A stretch of 64,000 bases of DNA from Corythucha ciliata (GCA_038030265.1 CM075941.1:20026001-20090000), one strand, 5' to 3'; shown: positions 11,427 to 24,402, numbered from the stretch's first letter. The notes: generated by a model from the letters alone, not told the origin. A program made the numbers and translations.

Positions 11427-14211
11427 TAATAATAATAATAATAATAATAATAGCGATAAAATAATAGGTAATAATGAACTTTTCTTTTCCACTTCAAGAA
11501 TTTTGTCCTTTTCTATCTCTCCTGATTTATTTCCCTTCTTCCGATTGAAGACAAACGAAGAAGAAACTGCACGCAGTTGAACGGTACAATAGACCGAACT
11601 GAAGAGTGGTGATGACGAGAGGGGTGTGGGAGGGGACTCATTGTGGAAGATAAGGGTTAAATGTGGCCCGGAGGGGCTATAGTGATGCGAGCGAGAGAGC
11701 GGGTCGACGCAAGAGACTTTGACTGCTGTTAAGAGTTGCCCCGCGGTTTAATAAGCATAACAAAAGATGTGATCCTTCTGACGGAGAGCCTATGAGTTAT
11801 AATTCATGACAGAAGATGGGAGAGAGTTTAAGGCGTGCCTAATTCTAATTGACAAGAAAATCGTGGTTACCCAGCGCTGGGTTCGAAAGCTTCTAAACCT
11901 CTTTTCCCCTCATTCTATCTCCGTCTTTTTTTCCTGCGTCCTCTTTGTGTTGTTGAGCGTCTTTGTACGGACTTAATGCAATTTATACCTCATTTAAATA
12001 CAAGTCTGATTTGCATATTTGTATAATTTTTGCGATCATAAGTCTTCTCTTTATCTTGGCTCTTGAAAAGCCGTCTTCCTTCGAGAGAAAAACGGATTTG
12101 ATGAGAAAAATAAAGGCTCAACTCAACATGTGGATTTCCATCCCCATCGAGTATAGGAGTACGCAAGTTCGGGAATTTGATTAGAACATAACTGGAATAT
12201 TTGAAGGGCTGAGAAACGTTTAAAATAATTGGAAACTTAGGGTTCCCCATAGTCAGAGCTCTTCTCCCACATCGCACGCAATTAAATTCGAATAATTCAG
12301 AGTCTAAACTTCTGGCACGCTTTCAATGAGGTAGGGTCACGGGCAGAATGCCGAAATCAACATTTCATGTTGAAGTAGGCAATAGGGGAGGATGTAGCGT
12401 ATCAGAGCCGCTTGAAAATAAAGAAGACGCCGGAATGGTCAATTTTCTCACAAAATTAGTGCTAATTTATCAATTTCTGCATGCTATGTGTATACCCGTA
12501 TAGGACTGTTCTTCAATTTTGTCTGCCCAAAATAGAAACATTTGAGCAAACAAAAGTACAATTCACCACGTTTTTGGTTGTTCAGGGAAGAAATCCTTGA
12601 GAAAATAACTGTTTCAGTGCCATGCATGTTGCAGGCACGCTACACGTGTATTCCCTAAAAAGTACGAGACTGAAAACTATCGAAAATAATACAAAAAGCG
12701 TTCGTCTATACTTATAAGGTAATGCCCAAGGCAGCCTTATTTTAGGAAACCCATAACAGTTGAGTGCGGTGTAACCACTTCCGCATGATTATACTCCCCC
12801 TCACCCAGGTCCGGGCGAAGGTGATCTTTATTATAATGCCGCCTCTATGATCTCTTTCATCTCCAACACGATCCAGCACACTATACACATACCAAACATG
12901 TGAATGACTGACATGAACTTAACCGGGTTGATTTCTTTCTTTAAATCCACTCGAACGCGGGCCGGGGCCGGGCCTCGACGACATATGAGAAAAGGAATGA
13001 TTGGGATGACGATGAGGGGCGAAGGAACAGAGATTTTTTTTTTAAACAAAAGAGAGAAGTAATAAAAAGCAACTTCTCTTTCTTTAAGAACTATTCCAAA
13101 CCTATTGGGGATGACTTAATAATATTCCAATAACAGACGATCATTCATCTTAACAGAAGCTGTCTTTGAGGCCCACGTAAATAGACGTTTTGATTTAATA
13201 CCTGACCGAAATTACATTTTGAAAAAGTTTTTCTTTCTCTCTCACCATTGAAACCCCTTTGGCTTATTTCTGAGAAAATATTTTTGTCTGGTAAAGTAAT
13301 TAAGCGTATATTGTGATGAGGCGAAGAAAGTAAAGACTTTTTATCTTGTTCCGGCCGCATAATTATCAATATTTACACCACTACAGGGGCCACCCTCGCC
13401 ACCTCTTCCTCCTCCTTACCACCAACTTCATCGCAACCACCCACTTTTTTTTTGTATTTTTTTATAGCCCTCTTAACTCTCCTCCTCCGCCCTCATCATC
13501 AACTCAACAACAAGATGTTTATATAGCGCAATTAAGATAGCGCTAAAAAAGCGGGTTTGTTAAGAGACCCCGCCGCGTTTGTATTTACACCCATTATGAG
13601 TGAACTTTAATAATAAAAAATGATACCTTCGTCCCTCCCATATCAACCAACCAGCCAACCCACCCCATTTTGAATCAAAAATATGCGAAGTCATTACTTT
13701 TCTCTCACTTCATTCCCGCATGTTTTTTTGGGCCTCACCCAACGATACTTGTCAACACTCTTCTCAAGATTATTTTTTTTTTTTGTCGCGAAAATGTCTA
13801 GTCGCCGGTGTGATGAGACCGAGAAGGTTAAAATGTGACGCGCGAGGGGGATTGAACAGAAAAAAGGGGTTTGACTATAGTTATACCTCCTCCACTCAAA
13901 CTCCTTCATCGTAGATTCATTGCCCGTGATCTATTTACGTCTAAAGAAGAAGGAAGAAAAAAAGTCGGAGCATTCGTGGCCAAACTGTCGCCTCTGCCAA
14001 CAACCCCAAAAAGAGAGAGGTACTATACCGTAAATAAGTTGAGGACAAGAATTTTTTAAACAAAAAAGCAGCGAGGGAGGGTATAGCGAACCAGCTACGT
14101 CACTTTTTCAGTTGCGAATGATCGTCATATCCACAGGATCTTCATCCTCGCAGCCAGCATAATTTCTTCATAATGAGCCAAATCGGATCGTATCAAACAT
14201 AACTATATCTA
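9823..14211. other. Unique-looking DNA with microsatellites, no gene recognised
   Basis: The block includes G runs at about 10390 and 11041-11053, C runs near 10590, a trinucleotide microsatellite at 11365-11452 and T tracts. Open frames stay at or below 104 codons. A donor-like GGTGAGTGG occurs near 10376, without support for an exon upstream. Confidence 0.5.
11365..11452. repeat. (ATA)n trinucleotide microsatellite
   Basis: About 29 nearly uninterrupted ATA/AAT units occur, with a few single-base interruptions (ATAATACTAAT, TAACAAT). It is a strongly polymorphic type of marker in most animals. Confidence 0.95.
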
Positions 14212-15184
14212 TTGGCGATTGTAGCTATCACTAGCGGCGCTAGTGTCATGTGATAATGAAATCGGTACTCCCTACATTTATGTTAAATGATTACAAGTTT
14301 TATGTTTTTAAAGGCCCGTTCACAAGCTCTGTGCAATGCGTCTGTGGAGTCCATGTGACCTATCAAAATGCTTCATTTTTCGAGGGAATAAATTTGTTTG
14401 GTTGCATTGACTCCACAGAACGTAAACATAGAGCTTGTGAACGGGCCTTTAAAAGTGTTTTTTCGTGGTCAACGTCCGTAACGTAAAGTAGTCATTTGGC
14501 CTAAAATGACGAGAACAGAAGAACATTGTCTCTGATACATTTATACTCGAACGTCAAGCAAGCTCCCAAGCCTTTCGGCGGTCGACTTTCTCCGAACACT
14601 GAGTTAATTGATAGCTGACACCAGTGAACCCTAAATTTTTGGGAAACAATGAAATGACGATGTTGTGTCTCAGTTACGATGGGAAGAGCAACCAAAGACA
14701 CAGAAGTTTTCTCTGGATTCACCCTTGAGAGACATCCCACGAGCACCTTATCATTTCTTTATTGGTACTCGCCAGCTCACCGTTTCGTTTTAATGCTCAG
14801 AGAACGGCACGGGTTCAGCGAAATGGTCGAAAACGTTTTTGAATCGGAGTTTTCAAGTTTTCTTGCTCCAACAAATTGCCGACAGTGAAAGTATCTGTAC
14901 GGGTGTACTGCGCACCCGCATAACCGTCTTGTTTTCTTGAATCGGTGATGCCAAAGGTACAATATTGAGGCCTCCTCGTCACCGTCGGAATATTTGACCG
15001 CAGTTCACAGTAAAAAAGTGTCACTGACCAAGATTTTTGATACATGAACTTACTCATTGCAGAAAACCTTTGTTGTAGTTTATTGTTGTCAAACGACAAC
15101 AACAAATCACATAATATGGAGTACCGGACTCAAGGTTTCTCTGAAACGCCGCCAGATATCGTATCCCTTAGCTACAATCGCCAA
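14212..15184. mobile_element. Non-autonomous DNA transposon, TA-flanked, 973 bp
   Basis: The left end TTGGCGATTGTAGCTA (14212-14227) and the right end TAGCTACAATCGCCAA (15169-15184) are perfect 16 bp inverted repeats, each flanked by TA. Further in, GCGGCG and GGTACTCC (14264-14271) are mirrored by CGCCGC and GGAGTACC (15118-15125), so an imperfect terminal repeat of about 60-70 bp is present. A TA duplication is usual for Tc1/mariner-like elements, but the superfamily is not established. Open frames inside (up to 96 codons) show no transposase motif, so the copy looks non-autonomous. It carries a smaller element nested at 14306-14454. Confidence 0.75.
14306..14454. mobile_element. Nested MITE, about 149 bp
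   Basis: The left end TTTTAAAGGCCCGTTCACAA (14306-) is mirrored by TTGTGAACGGGCCTTTAAAA (to 14454). The inner arms continue with CTGTGGAGTC near 14342 and GACTCCACAG near 14409. Because the end itself is palindromic (TTTAAA), the duplication could be TA, TTA/TAA or TTAA, so Tc1/mariner, Harbinger and piggyBac assignments all stay open. It sits inside the larger TA-flanked element and is therefore younger than it. Confidence 0.75.
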
Positions 15185-15424
15185 TAGGCATCTTTCTATA
15201 ATTCGAATTCCTATACATACTAATGCCCGAGTCTGAACAGAGCCATTTGGGGGTAAGAAGGAGTGCGGCGTCTTTCAGTTTGACAAAGGAGAAATAAGCG
15301 TAATTTTTATGGGGTTTCAAAGCTTGAAAACGGTTGTTCCTGCTTATTGAGATACTGGAGCTTTCCTGTTTTTAGTCAATTTCAATTGTGGGATTGAACT
15401 TGCAGTTTCAAAAAAAGGTTGAAC

Positions 15425-15596
15425 CAGTGGCGTACCCAGAGGGGGGGCGGTAGGTGGATTGCCCTCTCCGGGAGGACGTTTTCAGCCAAGTTTTTGCGAA
15501 AAGTCAGCAATACGAAGGGCATTCATTACAACACCCGTCCCCCACCGGTCCTTAGTAGGCTGCGGCTGCGGGGCAGGATTTGTAGGTACGCCCCTG
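15425..15596. mobile_element. hAT-type MITE with 8 bp target duplication, 172 bp
   Basis: The left end CAGTGGCGTACC and the right end GGTACGCCCCTG are inverted repeats with one mismatch in 12. The element is bracketed by identical 8 bp copies of GGTTGAAC at 15417-15424 and 15597-15604. An 8 bp duplication and a CAG...CTG terminus are typical of hAT elements. There is no coding capacity. The flanking TTGAACC words belong to the R2 array that starts here, so the element inserted at or in the array's edge. Confidence 0.85.
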
Positions 15597-15604
15597 GGTT
15601 GAAC

Positions 15605-17046
15605 CACAAAGAGCTTATACAACAAAAGGCCAGAAGCCCAAAAGGCTCGAACCACAAAAAGCCCTGACCACGGAAAGCTTGAACCCTGAGAAGTTCGAAA
15701 CTTCGGCTAAAAGACGGTTGTAAAACCTAATTTTGTTCATGCGCGCAAAGGTTGCGTGAAGATGGCATTGATTTTTAGAGAGTCAATTCTTAACATTGTC
15801 TCTTACCCCTCAACAACCAACGAGAAATTGTGGACCCCAACCCCAACCCACGAAATTGATTTTTGATAGAACCAGCCACGTGAAATGAGATTTTTGAGAG
15901 CAGAATACGCGAAATCAGGTCCAGTCGTGTAACCGAAAACGCGAACTAGCCTTTTGAGGATGCAATAACCACCACCGCGATATTGACCTCTTGAAGAACC
16001 AAACCAAACAAATTGCTTTGTGAGTGAACCACTCGTGGGAAATTGGTTTTTCTAGAGCCAAATATGCGAAATTGCCTGTTTCTAGTGATTTGGCAGATTC
16101 TCAGTTTGGATTAAACCTTGCGAAATTGATTTCATGAAGAAGATAAAACCGTGAATTTTTTTTTTTTTTAAAGAAAGCCCCCTCCTTCCGATTTTTTTTT
16201 TTTTTAAAGCCGAATCTGCGAAATTGGTTGATTCGACCACGTAAACATCGCGAAATTGGTTTTTTGAGTTGAAAACCTCACGAAACTGGATTTATGAGAG
16301 AGCTAACGCCAATTTTATATGAGAGCTGCTAAACGCAAGAAATTGGAATTTAAACCCACGAAACTGCGGCCATTGAAAGAACCAGTCGTGCGAAATGAGT
16401 GCTTTTTGAGGAAGCCACAGTCATGCCAGCGAAATTGACTTTTTGAAGGACCCAAACCCACTAAATTGCTATTTGAGATAGCCAGCCATGCGAAGTTGTA
16501 TTTTTGTTTTGTCGAAATGGCCGAAATTGGATTGGATTTGAACAAGTGAGCCACGGCAAATTTGCTTTTTTGAACGATCCAAATCGGCGAATTTGCTTTT
16601 TGAGAGAGCGAAATTGTGCGTTTTTTTTATTATTTATTCGATACGCGAAATTGGATGCTTTGAACGAGAAATCCCCAGAGAAATCGCAGTATTCGAGTTT
16701 GGAAACCTCGCGAAATTGTTTATAAGAGGTGAACCAAACCCTCACGAAATGTGGGCTTTTGAGATAGCCAGCTCCGCGGAGTTTGTTTTTTCGAGATACG
16801 GGGAAATTGGTTTTTTCGAACAAGTACACAAAAGCAGCAAAATTGATTTTTGAAAAAAGCAACACTACAAAATTAATTTCACGAGGAAGCTAATCCCATG
16901 ACAATGGTTTTTTGGGAACTGAATCGACGAAATTTGCTCTTTAAAGGAGCCAAATTTACGAAATTAGCTCTATGAAGGAGCTAAACTTGCGAATAAATAG
17001 GCAAACTGGAAATCCACGCCATGAAAATAGCATTACTGGCTACTTT
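15605..17046 (+). repeat. R2 degenerate tandem array, longest copy
   Basis: More than 40 units alternate CGAAATTGGTTTTTTGA-like and GAGCCAAACC-like blocks, with a period near 31 bp. Degenerate T runs (near 16158 and 16190) grow out of the TTTTTT part of the unit. Several 70-130 codon open frames on both strands are artefacts of the period and repeat the same peptide words (KLRG, RNWF, KFAF), which is not evidence of a protein. The right end merges with R1 through a duplicated chimeric segment at 16952-17137. Confidence 0.8.
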
Positions 17047-17137
17047 AAATTTACGAAATTAGTTCTACGAAGGAGCTAAACTTTCGAATAAATAGGCAAA
17101 CTGGAAATCCACGCCATGAAAATAGCATAACTGGCTA
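16952..17137 (+). repeat. Tandem duplication of an R2-R1 junction
   Basis: The segments 16952-17042 and 17047-17137 are 91 bp each and differ at about four positions. Each begins with R2 words (AAATTTACGAAATTAG, AAGGAGCTAAAC) and ends with R1 words (AATAGGCAAACTGG, CACGCCATGAAAATAGC). A mixed segment was therefore formed first and duplicated later. The identity is far above that between ordinary units. Confidence 0.85.
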
Positions 17138-17860
17138 TTTCCACAATGGAAATGGCTAAACTCACGCACCTTGACCCTGACAATGGCTAAACTTTTTTTT
17201 AAACTTTATTTTATTTGTAGGTATAAATATAGAAATAAGATGTAAATAATATAGGTTGTGGTTACATTGAGATATGAGGCTAAACTTATAGTTGAAGCCA
17301 TAATAGTAGCCAACCTGCCCGTTCCCTCGGAATGGCCAAACGGGTCATGCAAGCCTAGAAATGACCACATTTCCTCTTTGCTCACCGGAACTGACCATTC
17401 ACGCCTCAAAAATTTCCAAATGGCGCAATCTGACGATTCGCGTCTTGAAAATGTCAAAACCAAACGTTCGCGCCCCAAAAATGGTCAAATTGACGACTCA
17501 CGCCTGGAAAGTGGTAAACTTGACGAATCGCGCCCTATACAAATGGCAATCTAGCAATGGACGCCCTAAAAATTACAAACCTATCAGTCGCGCCTAAGAA
17601 TGGCTCCAAGGACTATTTGCAGTCTAAAATAGTCAAACTGGCTATTTACACCCCGAAATCGTATCGTAAAAACTAACTCTATCTTTTCTCGACCGAATGA
17701 AAATTGCCAAAACCAACCAATCGCTATTAAAACATTGTTGAACTGACGATTCCTGCCATCATAGACTGTGTAACTGCAGGCTATTCGCGTCTTGGTAGTG
17801 CCAAATCGGAACATGCCAAAAAATGCCAACATGCCGAACACGCCGGAAAAAAAATGCGAG
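17138..17860 (+). repeat. R1 degenerate tandem array
   Basis: R1 units such as AAATGGCTAAACTCACGC, GACCATTCACGCCTC and CGTTCGCGCCCCAAAAATGG run to about 17860. A T/A-rich break without units lies around 17190-17260. The array continues directly from R2 at 16952-17137 on the same strand. Confidence 0.75.
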
Positions 17861-20800
17861 AAAGTATTGAGTCACGAAAAGAAAGAAAACCCTCCGCCGT
17901 TTATGATATAAAAAATTTAATTGGCATGGAAAACATTTTGTTTCCTGCGCCTTATTATCTACAAATTAATCGCATTTTCCCCTCTTAGCTTCTCTTAAGG
18001 AACCTGGCAACGATTTTGTTTTTAAACTAGAAGAATTTCCTCTTTCATTGCCATGATTTATAATATTTGTTTCTTCTACTTTTGAACTCTAGATGGTCTC
18101 ATTAACGTTTTTAAAAATTATAGATCGCCTTAATAGACCGAATGAATTCATCAATAGATTATAAGAACATAATTTTTCGGCTCCTCTTTAAATGTGATGT
18201 GAAGTCTTGTTTCGGACTAAATACAGTTGGGAAAAGAGCAATAAATTCCCAAGTCCTATAACATCCCTCCTCATACCCAGCGTACTACAGTCCGAATCAT
18301 TTCATTCAGCCACGTAAAAATTTACGATCGGTCAACTGTACCCATCAATGTCTTCCCCGTTTTCCAACCGCCATACCAAAGAAAACAAGTTGCGTTTCAA
18401 AGTAGGAAATACATGCTGACAATGTTTACCTTTGGGTGTGTGTGTTTAGGGAGGGGGGTATAAGAGGTAAAAATAAATGAAAAGAAAAAAAGCTCCAGAG
18501 CATTTCCAAAAATGTTGGACAATTCAAAAGCCGGGAGGACACTTTTATTTTGACTTAACAACGCGTGTACAAATTACAAGCACGAAAATAATACAATTAA
18601 AAAACAAAAAAAGTATTTGTTGTAAAACTTTTTAATTTTATTTTTTCAAGTTATTTTAAGTAGGTTAACACGGCTGGCTGAAAAGATTAAAAGATAAGGT
18701 AGACCTTCCTTGCCGCACCATCTTAACAGGAGTGATGGATAGACCCCTCGACTTCAAAAAGCCACATGCCTTACGCCAACTCTTCTTTTGTCTTTTTCTA
18801 TCTCGGTCTGCCTATGTAGAAAGTTGTTCGAATCACAATTTTTGATTAATTGTTGAAGATTTGATGAAAAATTATACGATTTTCTTCCCCCTCAGTGTTA
18901 TTGGAAGAATAGGATTAAGAGTTCAATTATTTTTTTTTTAAGGACACTCGCTAGTTTCCAATTGGCACAGGTGTCCATCTTATTTTCACAGTAGTTAAAA
19001 AAAAAATAACTCTCAACTTTTTAATGCCCGTGAAATTACAGGGTAACTTCGTAGCAGGAGTTTCTCTGTAAAGACGAAAAACAGAGAGAGAGAAGGATTA
19101 AGAGAGAGAGAGTGAGTGAGAGAGAAAGAAAAAGTCCCTCCAGAAAAGACGGACAGGCCTTCTTCCCTTTGATATCCCACAGCCCTCAACCTTCTATTAA
19201 AGAGTACGGTTATAATTTAAGGCTTTTGCTCTCGTCTGTACGAGGGTGGTACAAGACATAGAACGGCAAGGGGGCGGGGGAGTCATTACCGTGAGACTTG
19301 AGTATCTCCAACCTCTTTCCTAAACCATCATCATGAGCCGAAGGAGAACATCATTTTTTTTTTCTTTCTTTCTTTTTTACCCCCCCCCCTCCTTCAGTAA
19401 CAAAAGCTTAATGAAAAATCAAGTTTTACTTTGCTACAAGCAGAAGAAATGTCACAACTTGAAAATTGAAGACTCGAGGTAACTTCATCCTAAAATTCTT
19501 TCCGTTTGATTGAAATAAGAAAAGGATAAGCGACTAAATCATTAATGACGAGACGAGATGAAAAGTTATTACATACTTGGAAATAAGAGAAAACATTAAG
19601 CACTAGAAGCCGACCTTTCAGCTCATTTCAGCTATTAAAGAAACGGAAGAATACGTACATAGGTGCTATTAAAATTTATCAGAGCTCTATTAATTTCAGT
19701 GGACGCTAGCACGTCAAATTTAAATCCCCGGGACCGTTTAAAACAAACTCGTGTCCCCCCCCCCATCACCACACGCCCTCTTCATCGCAACACATTTTAC
19801 TTCAATGCCCAATTGACAAAGCGAAACATGGGATATTGGGTACACGGGTTGGAGGGGGGCGTAAAGGGTTGGCATTTTGAGAATTGTGTAAGTGATGGTG
19901 GTTAGCGGTGGGGAAGAAGGGGTTAGAGTGCTCACCGTGTCATTGTTAATTAAACCTACTTCACAATCTGTGACAGCTGTCAAAGAGCAATGAAGAGATT
20001 GAATATAATCACACTCGGTATAGAAGAGAGGGATGGTGGTTTGGGTGAATATATAGATGCGGGCTGAGAAAAGGGAAGGGAATGGCAACAATAATGCGCA
20101 GAAAAAAAAGAAAATTTCTTTTAGTTTTGCCGCGTCAGAGGAGCTCAGAATTACCATCTGTGAGGGCGAGGAAGGCCTGGGATTAACAAAAATTATTTTA
20201 TTAGGCAGGATTTCTACACACTGAAATAAAATGTTTGGATTTAAATACGTTTAAAAGTAAACCCAGTTTTAAGCTTTGGTGAACTCATACCTTAATGATC
20301 GTCAGTAGCTAATGGTGGCCATTACGTCGACAATATGAAAACACACACAATCACAATCTCATTTTTTAAAACATGACTTGGAGAAATGGTACCGTCAATA
20401 CGGAATAACGGGACAATTGCGGAATATTACAAAATCGACCAAAATTCAGGAGGGAGCCAAAAGGCTAATTGAAGTTGAGTGCATCGCAATGTTTACGTAT
20501 CATCCATTCAGATCCAATACTCGTCCCCTTTCCCTATAAACCAACGACAAACACACCATCGAGCAACTCCTGCGGGAAAATATTATTTATCGACCAGAGA
20601 GAGAGAGAGAGAGAGTGAGACAGAGGGAATGGGCAGGAGAGTGGCACACACTCAGACTCAGTTGGAAAATGCGAAACGCACACCCTGAGTTTCTAGGTAC
20701 ATCCAGCAACGCGCCTCGTGCAGCATTATTGCCCCGTGAGCACATGTGCTACATTATTAATTTGCTTGCGGGCCCCCAACCCACTCGCCATCCACTGACG

Positions 20801-21631
20801 AAGACGAAGTGGGTGCCTCTGTGTTAGTATTTGAGTGCTAGTGGAAGGGGGAGGGGAGAAGCACTGGCAGTCACTCTGGCATAACGTCCCCTTTCACTGT
20901 TGTTGTTTCCCCCTTTTCGAGACTTGTAATGAAGCCAGGAGGAGGTTCCCCCCCCCGCCATTCGCCATCACGTCGTTGGACCATCTAATACCCTCGACAC
21001 AACCCTTCCACTCGAAATATAAATTGTAAAACGCCAACCCTTCATTCTCTGCTCTAAAAAAAACCTCCCTTCATCTCAAGGGGAATCTCACTTTGATTAA
21101 ACCCCATCTTGTGGACCCATAAGATGATGTTCCTCGTCCCTTTTCTACATGCTCTTAGGAAAATGACTCGGCAGGGGAAAGGGGAACTCTAAAAAAAATA
21201 ATAATAATAAAGTCATCAAGGTAGATTAAATTGTATAAATCCTGTAACGGAAAGCCCATTTGAAACCCACTAAATCTTACTTTATCGCTTTCTTGGACTT
21301 CTCGATAAACTTCTTCCCGACTCATTTAGAAAGCAGTATAGAGTTTAGGGTGAAGAACGAGGGAAAAAACTCCAAGTGTTTCATACGTAAAGTGATGTAC
21401 GAGACCGAGACTTGAGTGGTCTTGGCCTCAAATCTGAAAAGTGCGGAATCGGTCTCGCAAGCATTGGTATCGCTCTCGACAAGTATACTTATAAGGTCAT
21501 AAGTTCTTCCCTTCAGAGAACGTTTTCCGATCGATCAATGGCCTGCGGAGCAACAAAAAATCGCGGACCTCGGGACAGGCTGCTTCGAAGACGAGAAAAT
21601 TAACCAAAAACCAAGACGAGTAGAAACAGTC
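17861..21631. other. Unique-looking AT-rich DNA, no gene recognised
   Basis: The block contains purine/GA-rich microsatellite tracts at about 19081-19131 and 20595-20616, C runs near 19380, 19755 and 20950, and T/A tracts. The longest open frame (139 codons, reverse strand, 19738-20157) has no recognisable motif and partly overlaps a forward frame. Confidence 0.5.
19081..19131. repeat. GA-rich microsatellite, interrupted
   Basis: Runs of GAGAGAGAG are separated by AGGATTAA and TGAGTGAG. Similar GA tracts occur at 20595-20616 and 58373-58397. In arthropods GA repeats can bind GAGA-type factors, but nothing else here supports a promoter. Confidence 0.85.
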
Positions 21632-22010
21632 ATTTTGAGAAACACCACGATATTGTTTTTTTTTTTGGTGAACCAGCCCAACGAATTTTGTTTTGAATGC
21701 TCAAACTGGATGAAATTTCATTTTTGAAGAAGCCGGACCCAACTAAATTGACTTTTTGAGTTTGTAAATACCGTGAAATACTATTTGAATGGACCAACCC
21801 TGCGAAATGTTGTTTTTGAAAGCAGTCAGACCCATGAAATTCCTCTTCAAAATTAGAACGTATTTATTTTAAAGGTCTGAAATTTTTGAAATTGGTTTCT
21901 GACGTGACAGACCCCGAAATATGGTTTTTGAAATAGCCATTTTTTTAAAGGAGACAACGGCGGAATTAGTTATCGAATTAGTCAAAACCGCTAAAATCAC
22001 AGCATTGCAT
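21632..22010 (+). repeat. R2 degenerate array
   Basis: Units such as ACGAATTTTGTTTTGAATG, GAAGAAGCCGGACCCAAC, TAAATTGACTTTTTGAG and CTGCGAAATGTTGTTTTTGA alternate with GAACC/GGACC words. The array fades out near 22010. Confidence 0.65.
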
Positions 22011-24402
22011 TAAATTGGCGAGGATTCTCACCAACGTTGCATACCCTCTTGCGTCACCATTCTTCCAGAATATCACCAGAAAAGCCCCTGGCGGGGAAGC
22101 TAATATTACACGGTTCTTTTATAAGAAGTTTCGGATTAGCGAAACCAGAATTTATCGGATAAAGTTATTCTCTTGATTTGATCTCAAGAGGCGAAGTAGA
22201 AGTTTTTGTTTTGTTTAGACACAATTTTTTACTTAGAAACTTTTGAGTATCGAAAAAAGGGTCCAACCTTCTCTAAACTCCAACCGTAAAAAAAAAAAAA
22301 AAATTAAAAAAATCATGAAAAAGTTTTACTTCGTTTTAAAGTTTTTTTGGAGCTGCTTCTTTTTTAAAAGCTAACAATGACAAAAAAACAAAGTTGATGC
22401 CAGTCAAAAATAGTACGATTTAAAAGAGAGAAAAAAATACATAAAGCTTGTTCAAGAAAACCATCAGGATGGAAATAGTAGTGACCCCCCCCCCCCAACA
22501 TTACCGAGAATAGTCGGGAAATTCGTACGTATAGGTGAGCATTTTCGACCTGTCCTTGGGAGCCGTACTCAAGTGCCCCGTCTCGGAGTGGTCAAACTCC
22601 TCTCAATCCGACTAAGAGGATTAAAGCTTGGAAGGAAAAACGAACTAGAAGTTGTTTGAATATTGATACTTTTTCCAGGAAAAAGGAGGGCCCTTTACAA
22701 ACTAAATAAGGGATACAAAGAGTTGGAGGAGTCGGTTTATCCCCTTAAATCCCCCAACTCAGCAACAGAACGGGCTTCTAAGAAAAAAAAACACACTTCT
22801 GACAAAACTCTGGCAATAAGAATTCCGTATTATTATATAAGGCTCACTTCCTATCAAACCTTTAAGGTTAAAAGTCCCTCCCAATACCAAACTACACATG
22901 ATAAGAGACGCGGGCGGTTGGTGGGGCGGGGTTTGAAGGGTGAAAGGAGTGACACGAGTCATCTAAATCTCGTTAAGTTAATGGTACATTTTGTGTTATG
23001 AAGAAAATCCATTTTCCCTTAATAGCTCAGTAAACTAGTGACTGCCTCTCCACCCCTCACCATTACAGTACATTTCCCCCAGCCAAATGTATGAATTCTA
23101 GATTTCGACCATTTTTATAAAGTAAAGCGCGTCCGTACCACAAAACATTCCGAAGAGGGTGCGATTAAATTGTGCAACTTTTCTTCCCTGAAAAGCAAGA
23201 TGCTGATGAGCACTATACACACACAAAAAAAAACATTGATTTATTTAATTCTCGTGAAGTGCGGCGTCGAATTAAAAAAAAGTGAATATGACGAGAAGGA
23301 AGGGGGTATTTTCAGCTTAAAGACTAAGTTATTAAGTAGGAAACCTCCTACGGTGAAGAAGAAGTTCAAAAGAGAGAAAAAAAGGCACCCCCTGGGTAAA
23401 AACGTGCGTTCTAGGGATAGGCAAAGGATTTAAAGTTTATGGGTTACTGCATTTATGAAACTATAACTGTCGTGTCTTCAAATTTAGTGCTTTTCACTTT
23501 TCTTTTCTCTCACTCGTATTACTTTTATCCCCACATCCAAACCAACAACAAATCTCTTGACTATCTAGAAAGAGTTCTTTTTGAATAGGGCGTGAGATCT
23601 TTGACCACGGCTCGTTTTGTCCGTTACTTTTTTTTTCTTTTTGAGAAAAAGACCAGAATGAGATGGAGGTTTGTGTTGGTAGGGGGTTAGGGAGGGGGAT
23701 GTTGTTTACTTGGTAGACCACAGCCTTAATGCTCATGGGCGCTGTATTTCTTGATGGGGTACAATTAGATATGGCGAATCAACTCATCCGATTGTCTTCT
23801 TTTTCATTTTTATTTTCCGAAAGTACTCGTCGCGTACAAGAGTTCTGTAGGGGAGTTCGTCTTACCCTATTCATTTTATTCTGTGTCTACTCTTCATCGT
23901 CCGAGGCTACTCTGAAATTTGGTCTGAACGCGAATTTCAGGTTTTAAGTGCATGCAACCTTATAAAAAACCAGGCTTCTTTGTTCAAGGAAGAGTTGTCT
24001 TACGCTCGGTGAAACAAACCAGCGAGTTAAAGAACTTTCAAGCTTTGCCATTATACAATTCGCGAACATCATGGAAATGTCTACTAAATAATCCTAAAAC
24101 GCGAATTCGATATACATAAGATCCGAACTCGAGTTTTGTATACTTTGAGGAGATAATCCGTTGCCTCTAGTGTGTCAAGGACGTCGTCAAAAGGGGACAT
24201 CTTATATAAGCTGGACAGGGTTTATGAGCCCCTCCGACAAAGCATAACTGACAAATGCAACGCGAACCTAGCCAAAACGCTCCCAGCCAGCGCCTCCGAA
24301 AGCGGCCGAAAATGAAACGTTTTGCCTTGCCGTTGGTTATGGGCGATTTTTCGCGACTCCAGAGTAGCCAATCGAGGTTTGCGTGCGCAGTTCTTATGGA
24401 TA

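Noticed and set aside
16315..16865. Reverse-strand frames of 79 and 134 codons
   Set aside because: They lie entirely in the R2 array, and the peptides repeat with the array period. They are by-products of the repeat.
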